In this document: positions 22,795 to 64,000 of the stretch, one piece after another
How positions within the stretch are numbered: position 1 is the first letter of the stretch
Layout of the letters: each line of letters starts with the position of its first letter
DNA from: Todiramphus chloris collaris
Lineage: Eukaryota > Chordata > Aves > Coraciiformes > Alcedinidae
Length of the DNA: 64,000 nucleotides
Direction of reading: 5' to 3'
Assembly (NCBI GenBank): GCA_025345505.1
Contig: JANVCC010000130.1
Coordinates: 8,147,745 to 8,211,744 of the forward strand
The notes under the pieces: model-generated
The model's database searches: none
What the model was told of the DNA's origin: nothing
The model's input: the letters and a program-made list of their open reading frames with translations, nothing else
Made by a program: the position numbers and the translations under genes

Positions 22795-25700
22795 AAGACT
22801 ATATACAGTAAAGTGCTTGAATATTAAACCAGTATTAAAGAATGCTAGGATCTGGTTTAGAGACCAACATAGCAACTTACTGTGACAGAGATAAGAATGG
22901 TGAGATTGTCTACTCACTCCCAGAGCAGAAATTAGGCTTTGCTAATCGGGAGTAGAAAAAATAAAGCAAGCCCATGCTTTCCTTCAGAATTACTGAATAA
23001 ATAATTGTATGTAGTGCTTTCATGTGCGATGATACCCTGAAATTCTACATAGTTCACTTAGTGTCAGCATGCCATGAGATAGACTGGTAGTCCTAATTCA
23101 GAGATGAGGAGACTATGGAACAGAGTAAAATGGCTACCCAAAGCCTTGTTTGTCAGAACATTGACTAGAAGCTCAATCTAAGATATTCATCCTCTTCATC
23201 TTATACCTGAGCCACAGCATTTCCCTGCCACTCACTAAGAAATTGTTTTCTCTAGAGTTTTTAGGGAGGGGCATCCGACTATGCTTAACCAAAAGGACTA
23301 AGAGGCAAGAGAAGAAAAAAACCCCAAAAAAAACCCCAAACCCACAGCTTCCCTGCATTGGGTTTCACACAAATTTTGGGTCAGTTTATGCCCCTTTCTT
23401 GACAGCACTCCTCAGAGCTCTGTTAGTAATGAAGGTGTGATAAGCAGGCACAAGAGACCCTTTGTTCTGTTCCACAGAAGCCTGTTAATGCCATTACAGC
23501 CAAACAACTACTCCCTATCTTAGTGTCCTTCCACCCTTTCAAGGGCAAGTGTTTTGTTGGCTATTTTTTTTTTTTTACTAAAGATTCTTTAAATATTGTA
23601 AACAAATCAGAAACATCCTTGCAAACAGGATTTTAGGCTGAAAGCATTAATTCCATGGAATGTTTTGCTCTATAAAGAAGACAGCAAAGAAGAGTGATCA
23701 GCAGTTTGCATGAGGGGGAAGAAAAGGCATCTACAGGGCCTATTAGGAACTGACCCAGCTGATTTAAGGGAACATGAAGAAAGCAGGGAGAGGGGGCTCT
23801 GTGTGTCATAGGCAATGAGAAGGGAGTACCCACAAGGTTTAAAGTATGGGTGGCTGGCACAGGCGGCTGTGACAGACCTCAATTCCTGTGGGTCTTGACA
23901 GACTGTGGTGGTCGGTTTAAGACATGACAACAAAAGAAGAAGAACTCCATGATAGATCCAATTGCCTATTTTACTAGTTCTACCAACAGATAAAACCCTT
24001 ACTCTAAAATACACTAAATATCTGGTAATTTTTCTTGCTTCTCAAACATTTCACCAATCTCCCAGTTCTCTTCACAGTATCTTCTAGAAACACCTCAATT
24101 TTTTGTACTTTTTTTAAGAGAAGAAGGACAAAAGAAGTCATCAAGTATTGCCTGTGAGGCTAATTTTTAAGAATGACATTCATGCTTAGCTACACTTTCA
24201 AAACATGCTCTACTTCTTTTTCAGTCTGCCTTCCTAAACTGCTGATTAAAGATCAATTTATAAACAAGACATTGCTCCCTCATTACTCATCTTGTCCTTC
24301 TGCCCATTTCTGGTAACAACTCAGCTTTTAATAGTCGTACTGGGATTTCAGAAGATAAAAGATGAACCATTAATTGGGAAAGGGCAATGGAAAAATAGGA
24401 TCACAAGTCAAGAAACATTTCAGATTGAATGGTAGCTCTAAAAAGGTGATTTTCAGACTTTCCTGACGTTTAAAATAAAACCTTAGCAAAGACATTTTCG
24501 TTGACAAGCTAATGCTAAACCTCCCCTTTCAAAATTCAGGTGGTAATCCAATCTCAAATCAACAGGAGGTCAAAATAGGTAACACATTAATAATGGATTA
24601 TGTTGACTGAATATGTATAAAATGCAGTTACCAGTAACAGCTTTCCCTAGATGAGGGGTGTGGATGGTTACACACATCCATGTAACAGGAATCTTCTGTC
24701 CTGCCAGGTGTCTACAGGACTTTCTGAGGAGTAGCTAAAATTCTTTACATCACTGTTTCTGTTCTGAAGACGTAAAATATGTGTGGCTGGTTCTTTTGCC
24801 TTCTGAAACAAACTCCATCTGTAGGCAAGAGCGCGCAGGCAACCTCCTCCTGAAACTCAGATGCATATGGAGAAGTAACCTGAACTGTGAATTCACTGGG
24901 GGGCGTCTTGCCTGACCTGAATGGACAGCACGAAGACAATTTCAGGAACATGACCCAACATGTCCTGTCCTGCAGGAACAGGGTCATCCTCATTCTGCCC
25001 TGTAAAGTATTTGGACACAGTTCTGTAATGGACAATGCTGATCTAAACTGGGACTACTCTCCCTCCTGACCTGAGCTGTAGAGAAATGATGCTGCCACAG
25101 CAGCACTATGTGGCCCTGAGGCAAGATGGCCCAAGGAGCTGACCTACCAAGTGAGTGCTCAGTCTGGTGGGCAAGGAGAGTTTTCTAACAGTTTTTGAAG
25201 AGCTGCTCTGTTGACGGTGGGGGCAACCCATCTGCACAGAATAGACTCATGGAATTGGAGAGCATCTGTCAGTGCAAGGGTAAGGAGCTGGGCCATGGCT
25301 GCTACATATGATATCAACTTACCGTTAAGCTATGAAACAACATACTTAGTGATTTGGGATGTGAAAAAACCCAAACCAAACAGACATTTTTATTCATTGC
25401 GAGCTTGACATCTCATGTGCTTTTTAACCAAGCAGAACTTCAGATACTCGCTTTGACTGGCAACAAAGAAATTCCCTTTTGAAGGATGGATAGCATTTGA
25501 AACTGTACACTTCTTACAGAGCCCTTTCAAGTTAGCTGCTACAGTCTTTACATGCTCATCACATGCAGAGCCAGGGGGAAGTATTTTTAATGCACATTTT
25601 CAAAAAATCTGTACTAAAAAGATGATCAATTTCTTTTATGTTGTGTCCAAATAATAATATCGCAAGGGCATGTTCTGAGCGAAACTGCTGCCTCTGATTC

Positions 25701-28657
25701 CTGGAAGGATTTAGGATGCAGTTATAAATTTGTGAGTAGAGTTATCTGGATTCATGAGGTAACTTAAGGTATATACATATCACCTTAACTGAACTCCTTA
25801 TCCTGGGGTAGATGCCGTGTTTCTCAGAAGAATCAGAAGGCCAAGAATGGTTCCCTTCCAGGCCCATGTCAGCCTTGTCTACTGAAGTAGAGAGTAACTG
25901 ACTTATCAAAGCAAACCGCCAAATTCCAACACCTTGCCTGGATTACACTCACAGACACAGAAAAAAGTATGACAAAGAGGCAGTTTTCTGTTGACTCTTG
26001 CTCCAGTCTTCTAGTACAGGTATCATCCACTGCCTGAATAAAAATTTGGAACATACACAGATATGCACAATTACTATCCTCAGAAGAACATACAGTAGCT
26101 TTTATGAGGAACTGGTCCTACCAGAAGGTACCAATAGAAATTTTGTTTCTATACTGAGATGCAGAGGAGTAAAAAGAAAATGGAATCTCACAGTATCAAC
26201 TACCACTCCAGAAAAACCTGGGATCCTACAGACCTGTTTTCAGGACCAATAGGTGTCTGTTTCTAAACAACATAGCTGAGTTGCATCTTTGAGAATACTG
26301 ACCCAAAACCACAGGTGTATTTATGCATCTTCATCCTACATTTGTTCCCAAATCTCATCAAAGCAGCAATTACAAACCCCTAAAAGCCTTTATGTCAGAT
26401 AAAGTTAATGATCCACAAAGCTCATCCTCCTTTTAGGCATCAGAATACGTTTAGTGAGAAGCCAAGACCATATTATAGCGATGGATCCCAAACTGTGCTT
26501 GACATGTAAGATCAGGTGACACAGGAAGGAGTCTAATGCACTGACCCATAGAGCAGGTAATAGGGCCACATATGTCTAAGGATGGCAGCATTTTTCTCCC
26601 CGTAACTGTAGTTGCTATAGCACACAACAACCTTAACAAGGATGATAACCCTTCTCTAAGGAATAACTTGTCTGAACTGCTCTGGCAGACCTTAAAAAGA
26701 GTGAGCCTGGGCAGGGCAGTGATGATGGTTCTGCACTCTTTGTAACTCCCCACATGGTTAGGCCTTTTCCGTGTGAGATGTCACATTTCTAGATTCTGCA
26801 GGAGCCCCAGCGGCATCCTCTTGCTCTTACTGAGATGGGCACTGTAGCCTGTACTGAGCACAATGCCCCAAAGCCTAAGAAACATTCCTCCTCACTGTCT
26901 AGAATACTACCAAAACAACCAAACCAAAACAAATGAAACAAAACCATAAAACAAGAAGGGGAAAAAACTCACTTCAATCCTGTTTTCATTTTATGAATAA
27001 GTCTGGCAAAACGAGGTGAAGCCACCAGAAAGATTTTTCTAAAGCCGTAACAATTTTTGCCCTCCATATCTGTTTCCAAAGAGATAGATTTCAATAGCTG
27101 AATTTGCCTGAATTACAAAATGAGAAAATTTAGTTCTCAAACTGTTCCAACAGCAAAAGCCAATAAGGCCATTAGAATCCAGCCAGAAAATGTAAAATTT
27201 GCCTACACCTTTTCAATCTCTCTAACTCTGCCTCCTGTTTTAAAAGGCTCAGTTGTCAGACAGCCAAAAAAAAAAAACCCAAACCCAAAAAACAAACACT
27301 TTTTTGAATTCCTGATCTGTTTTATAAACCTACTGCTAGCAATGTGCAAAATTCTCCGTATGTAAATCAGAAGCCACTAAGAACACTCCTGGCCCTTCAA
27401 TGTCAAACTATGTAAGAACAGAGTCAATACCATTACTGTTTTCATATCTGACATCAAAGACTGATAAGAACTGCTACTCTGATTCACCTGTTCCAGGGAA
27501 ATGCTCCAGAGAAAAATACCATCTTCAGAGTGAGCTGTCAGGATCTTGGTAAGGTGTCTAGCTTTCTTAGCTAGATACCTCATCTGATTCACTTCCAGTC
27601 AAACAGCTTTTTAATCGCTGAACAGAAGCATGTTCAGTGGTACTCTTAACACTATTTAAATAATTAAAACCTTAACTCTTAACATACTTCATGGTATTAT
27701 ACTGATTTCTGTGAAAACAACTGCTTTTTCAAATCCTCTTTTCCTGTTATGGTTGTTAGCAGCCTTTTTCTTTTCAAGTATTTGGTTATGCTCGAGATTT
27801 AATTTTTCTTTTCTTTTAAATTTTGAAATAGGTGCTAATTGAAGGGCACAGACACCATTACCATATTGCAATATTCCTGCAGATCAGCAAAACCAGATTT
27901 GGAATATCTTCTATGTTGCATTTTAATTGAACATTTTGAGATGGTATAGGCTATACCAGGTCAGAGTATTTAGATTAAAATTACAAGTAAAAAACCTCAT
28001 GCTACCAGTCCTCTGAAGGAACAGATGTTTCTCTAAACAGTACTATTTTAAACTTCAACTTTTAAAATAAGTCACATGTCATTGAAATCTTTCTTTGGAT
28101 TCTGTGTTGTATCTGCTCACTTCTGCTGACCACAAGAAGTTCTGACTGTGCTCAACCTTGAAGCTTAGTTTATTTTTCCACTTGTTGCTCATATATGAGT
28201 AGCATTACTAACCGAGGAATCTAAAGCCTATTGTTCAAATATGACCTCAACTGAAGTAAAAAAACCCCAAAAAACAACAAACCACCATAGCTCGAGTAGA
28301 GTAAAATCAAATACACTCCTGAGTAACTAATTCCAATCAATAAACTAGGAAAAAATGACACAGGCAAGCAAAAATGACCCTCAATGACCTTAAGAGGCTT
28401 TTTGCTTGTTTTGAGGTGACTCTTCCCATTTCTCTTATGTGACCTTATAATTCTTCTTGTGCCATCTGTTCCCAGAGCATTCCTTACCAACACAGACTTT
28501 GCGCTCGGGATATTCAATGCCCAGTATGAGGAAGTGAGTCTTCATTCCTTCAGTAAACCTTAAACCTTAGCTGGTAGGAACTGAGAACGTACACGTGTTG
28601 CACTCACAGGAACACACCAGCACACAGACGCACAGGCACATGCTTTCACATTTCCTT
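22795..28657 (-). other. BRAF: BRAF X1 intron / 3' UTR of the reference transcript
   Basis: This AT-rich stretch follows the reference stop codon. A minus-strand AATAAA at 28174-28169 could end the short form about 0.5 kb past the stop. Several poly-A and poly-T tracts are present. No other gene or repeat family was recognised. Confidence 0.45.
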
Positions 28658-59139
<30,482 letters not shown>

Positions 59140-62100
59140 CTAGAGGACAAATACAAAAGAAAGTACTTAAAACAAGTTCCAATATATCCTCTCAAGCCAA
59201 TGCAAACATTTTGTGCTAAACCCTCACTTTCCACGATGGTTTACAGAATGCTAGGTAAGAAGTTTTCAAAAATCTTTTTTTTTTGGTATTGTGTAAAATT
59301 TTATTGGTGAATAGCATATGAGCAATCTAGCTCTGCTAGAAGAGAGAACAAGGTCTACATTTCCATTAACATTTGGAATGAAATCTTGACCCAACACCAG
59401 AAGTGACTTTCCAGCTCTGCATCTTGAAGAAAGTGGAGACACAGAACACAGATAGCTAATAACTATGTATAGCTATAAAAAGTTTGGGTCAAGCTATAAA
59501 AGTGTGTCCATGTGCCAAGTGGAATTCAAATGAAAGAATTATCTTGAACTGCATTCAAAAAAATTCATAATGAAAGTGTAAACATTTTATTTTCTGTTTC
59601 TAAAATAGAAGATAAGCACGCAAACAAGTAAAATAAAACAATCATCTGAGTCCAGCAGATCATCACCTTTCACTTTAACCTATCTTTGTAATTCTACAGA
59701 CACTTTCTATTTGAAAAACATATTCTTCTCTTTAGTTTCACTATTTGAAAAGTTTATCTAACAGGGCAGGAAGAATGGAGAGGCACTTTAAAACCAGCCA
59801 ATGAACTGTAAACTGTGGAAAGTAAAGATATTTTCCTTGCTTCTACTGTATTCTCGGTGTAGGCATATCTTCTTGGAATAAGTCTATCATTCTCTAGGTA
59901 TACTTGTGATTTAATAGTGTGTAGTGTCAAGCCATTAAACCAGAACAATACATAATCTGGTGATTAAGGTGTTGAGTATTACCCACTTACTATTTCAAGA
60001 ACTCAACAGTAAAAATGTGTAACACTTGAGGTGGTATACACATTGGGACATCTATAATCATGGACAGCCCCTCAAATTTGAATAAAAATAAAAACTTCCA
60101 GACTTAACTAGTGAAAAAAAGTCTGTCTGAACACCTGAGACTCAATCTAGCTTGTCAGTGGCCTAAGCCAGAGCCCTCAGTAGCCAAAAGCAGTCTCTTA
60201 ATCAGCTTCAACTGGCTTTGGATCAAAGCCTAGTTTTTGCTCCTTGCACTTAAATTTCCATGGGTATTTAAGGGCCCCATGTCCTACTTAAGGATGACAG
60301 TGAAAACTAGCAGTCTATTTCAAGCAGCTTTGTGAGCACCACTTGAGGTTACCCTATATACTGCATTTCTAGAACTTCAATTTGTCTCTTCTGAGACATG
60401 TTTAAGAAATATTTTGCTTCCCAATCTTCCTCCCATTAATATGGAAGTGCTTCTTACAAGTTATTTGCACATTTCATCTGGTCAACCCATTAACATTTAA
60501 AAAGACAATCTCTACTAATTCCTTGGAAAAAACATCCTATAGCATGCTGCTTTACAAACTTGATATTCAGCCTTAAATGACTTTGTTTTACACACGCCAT
60601 TACTTCTTAATGTATCTTTTAATTAATCTAAGTAAATTCTTCCCATTGTAGAAGTTAACACTGTGGCTTTCAGTCACTTGAGAGTCATTCCTCCAGCATA
60701 AAACATCCTTAATTGTTATTTATACCTGTCACGGTATTCAGGGGGGAGCCTGGGAGAGCCTTGTATCATCAACAGCTGTCCATCATAAAACTCAGTCCTC
60801 TGTTGCTTAAGTCCCTCTCCAATTGTTCACACTGAAACCAACTGTTCATGGGGTCGTTCTGTGATTGGCACACCCTGTTCCCACCCCCTGGCAAGGTGCT
60901 TGGCATAACTAGCATCATTTTATGAGGCAAGGAGCCATTCTGTGACTGAGCGGGTCATATATTAACTCCCTTTCCTCTTATTATCAGGCCCTGATGGTCC
61001 TGCAAAGCAAAAAGATAAACCAAACAGACTACTTCTTCCTCTCCTATCTCCTGGGCACCAGGCTGATTACTCCCTTCCTCTGCCAGATTTGAAGGTCCCA
61101 AGACCCCCATGGTGAGCAGGTGGTGGTGATGGCCCCATCCCAGAACAGAGAAGCATAACAGCACCCAGGAGCACTGTCTATAAAACCAAACAGTTACCAG
61201 TCCTAAGGGGGGAACTTGGACTGGAGCTGCTCCTGGACAGTGAGACCCAGGACCCACCAATGGCCAGAGAGGCCTCCTTCATCCTCTGCTTCCTCCAAGG
61301 ACTGAGGGAGTGACTTGTATTCTTTCCTATGAATTTCTAGTCTAGAGTATGATTGTTTTACCAATACAGCAAACCATGTAGTAAAGATATGACCTGATGT
61401 GCAGAAGGTCCAGGTGATTAGAAATTTTAAGGTAAGCTGTACAAATTCTGTCTTACACTACTTATAAATTATACAATATATACTGATTCTGCTTGTAGAA
61501 CTCTTGTGCCATTCTAATAACAAATTCTGTGCTGTAATGATGATAACATACTGATAACTAAAGCTTTAACTGTAACTGCAATTTAGTGACACCGCCATTC
61601 TGCCACGGATACCTAAAAGAACCTGTTTGTGCCCTCAGCATTGAGTGAAGAGTTCTCTCTACCCCCAATATATATATTTACAAATACAGAGTAAATATTT
61701 TTCTGAATTTGACTAAAATCTCCAAGGATTTCAGAGAAGTGTTCCAACCTCCCACACACACCAGGCCCAATCAGGAGCCCTTTTGATGGAGCAAGTAAGT
61801 GCTCTTTGGCTCAAGGCTATTTTCCTCAAAGTACAGCTCCTTGCTGGACGGAGGTAAAGCCCCCCCAGACACTTCAGGTCTCCCCTTCCAGCAGCTTCAG
61901 TTACTTCACCACTGATACTCACAGTGAAAGAATATATATATGTATATAACATATAAATACTGAGAGGGTGACAGGCCAACTGTGGAGGAAGAGGGGAACA
62001 AAGAAACACAGGAAGGTGATTGGGCATGAATAGGAAATTGGAGGAGAGATGCAGGACAAATTTAAGAACTGACCAGGAAAAGCACATGTATACTGGGAGA

Positions 62101-64000
62101 TGCCATCACCAGCAGCAGGTTGGTGGGAAGCAACCAAGCAGAACAGAGGGAAGAGAGACTGAAGAAATAAATGAAGCAGAGAGCAGGAAAAAGAGATACA
62201 ATGAACTTCCACACAGAGGAAAACTGGTTGAAACAGCCGGGGAGGCCATGGAAGCACATCCCGAAGAGGCAGCTGCCATGCTGTGACTAGGAGCAAAGAC
62301 ACCCTATTCTGCACAAGGAACACCAGAAGGAAGGCAGTGCCTAAAAGAAGCGTTGGAACTGAGCATAGAGGGGGGACAGGTTCTAGCTTAGGCACAAAAC
62401 TTCAAGGCAATATTAAAACAAACCAGGGTGGTAAACTCTAGACCTGGGTAATGGAACAGAACAGGAGGAGGAGGAAAAGCCAAGCAGTGGAAAGGTGATT
62501 AACATTAATGAGATTAAGAGAAAAAGGGAAGGGTTCTTGTGCTCTCTGGAAGACATTTTCTTCCTCCAGCACGGATCCTCCATAAAGAGTGACAACATCT
62601 ATCAGTACCTCATGAAGCAAAGATCTGCATCAGGCAGCCAAAAGCTCCCAACTCTAGTAAGTTACACTGGTGTAAACACTGCTCCTTCAGGTGAATTATT
62701 TTTTCTTTTTCATTTTGCTGAAAACAAGATTTATGAAGTTACAGCCATGCTTTAAGAGATCAATAAAGTCAGAAAAGCAAGCATTCTCAAAACTTGAGAA
62801 GTGTCAGAGTGAAGACTGCCTACAGCAACACAAGTGCAATAGGACTGGGAAAAATGTGCGTTAAGCATCTTGCTCGCTTAACATTCGCTATTCCTCAGTT
62901 TTACTTCCCCAAGTCCTCTTCCTTAAAATCCAAGCCATATTTATGCAGCTTGCAAGTAGAAACATGGATAGGACATTAGTTCTTTTCGCTGCCATTTGCA
63001 ACAGGACCCAGCTGAAAAACAGTTAGGGAACTGTTTTGATCACTCTCAAAAATTACCAGGATCCTGAATCAGCATCACATTTAGAACATTCTCTTACAGA
63101 GCAGAGAAACAGAAGGCTAAATTAGAAGAGCTAAATACTAGAATAATTCCCTGTAGTATTGATTAATCATTTTCCCAGACTGGTACAGTATGGTCTATGA
63201 CCATCTGTGCATGTAGCCCTTCAGCCACCTCCTTCAGTCCTTACCAGCATCTGCTGTAAAGCAGAAATCTCGCCCTGCAGAACATTCCTTCTAAAACCTC
63301 TCTTCCCCTCCAGCCTCTTCTCCCACCCAAATCATGGCAAAGTTAAAGAAAAATCCCACTCCACAAAAGTGATTTGGAGAGCAACTCCATCTCAAAAAAA
63401 TATCCCAAACAAAGAACAAAACAAACCCCAAAACTAACAAAAAACCTCTCCAATTCTTTTTTTCCCCAGCTACCAGCCCTGCTTCCCAAAGCAGGAGTTT
63501 CAGCAGAGCTTCCTACGGGTCCCCAGCCGGAGGGAGGGCACGGGGTCCTGCAGCCTGCGAGCGCAGGGAGCAAGAACCCCGGGCTGCCTGCCAGAAGCGG
63601 GCAGCTCCAGCACGGCAGGCAGGCACCAAAGCAGGTTTATCAATTCCATCCAGGCTTTTGACAGGATTCCCACAGAGAGTTTACACTGAATCACATCAGC
63701 AGTTTTTGATAAAATATCCAATCTACTTCAAAATACACACTCTTACGACTGTAACCCAGCAAAGTGAATAAAGTTTGCATTTTACTGAAAGAAAGAATGC
63801 TTAATATTATTTCAAACCTATTTTGACCTCATCCATCATCTTTCAAGCCTTCTGTTTTGTAACTAAAAGAATCCAAGTACGTTTCACAACAGTTACCACT
63901 TAGAAATTCACGCTACTGACTTAGGGCATCTACTTCCCAATTGTAATCACCGAGGGTTTTCTTTTTAAGTTACTTATATATCTAAGATTCGTAGATCAGA
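59140..64000 (-). other. BRAF: BRAF intron 3 (part); exon 3 lies beyond the right edge
   Basis: I searched for the Ser-rich exon 3 sequence and did not find it, so it should lie past 64000. The interval contains the LTR-like block at about 60727-61608, a purine-rich stretch (about 62000-62300) and a local GC-rich patch (about 63460-63640). No coding exon was supported. Confidence 0.6.
60727..61608 (+). mobile_element. LTR-like block, possible second solo LTR
   Basis: The block starts TGTCACGGTATTCA and is bounded by ATACC on both sides (60722-60726 and 61609-61613), like a 5-bp target duplication. It contains a TATAAAA box near 61178 and is GC-richer than the surrounding intron. The right end (TGCCACGG) lacks the usual CA terminus, so the boundary or the whole call may be wrong. 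No retroviral coding sequence is present. Confidence 0.3.

Noticed and set aside
61919..62395. Minus-strand ORF of 158 codons rich in Leu, Phe, Val and Ser
   Set aside because: It is antisense to a purine-rich tract, and the hydrophobic composition follows from that. There is no splice structure and no family match.

Overview
This is vertebrate nuclear DNA, almost certainly from a bird. It has intron-rich genes with canonical GT-AG junctions, one CpG-island promoter, 3' fragments of the avian CR1 LINE family, and candidate solo LTRs. The order NDUFB2 then BRAF, tail to tail, matches the amniote region corresponding to human 7q34. The species cannot be named from the sequence alone.

Left part (1-11.1 kb): a minus-strand gene of eight coding exons (9903 down to 1573) whose junction phases all agree. 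It encodes about 645 residues: an N-terminal DUF4537-like region resembling C11orf16/VWA3B, an acidic middle, and a long basic coiled coil. I do not recall a gene here in the human interval, so it is the least familiar intact gene in the window. Its 5' end faces a CpG island (about 11.15-12.55 kb) that also starts plus-strand NDUFB2 (11973-12436, 96 aa, a complex I accessory subunit). A CR1 fragment lies just past the NDUFB2 3' end.

Right part (14.2-64 kb): BRAF on the minus strand. Exons 4-18 are all present, and each has exactly the length of its human counterpart; the sum is 599 codons including the stop, i.e. human residues 169-766. Exons 1-3 lie beyond the right edge. Two alternative-splicing features are visible: the 120-bp alternative exon between exons 9 and 10 (43479-43598), and the alternative terminal exon (22260-22282) that splices from inside exon 18 to give the BRAF-X1 C-terminus. 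The X1 form implies an 8-kb 3' UTR that runs toward NDUFB2.

The BRAF introns hold a candidate solo LTR (30895-31742) with a 4-bp target duplication, a second LTR-like block (about 60727-61608), another CR1 fragment (about 45622-45895), a 45-bp tandem repeat, a poly(A)-tailed insertion candidate, and a two-block exon-like structure in intron 7 (54766-54400 and 53198-52786). The two blocks join in phase but carry three in-frame stops, and they look like a decayed nested gene. One BRAF kinase residue, Ser657 in human numbering, reads as leucine here.
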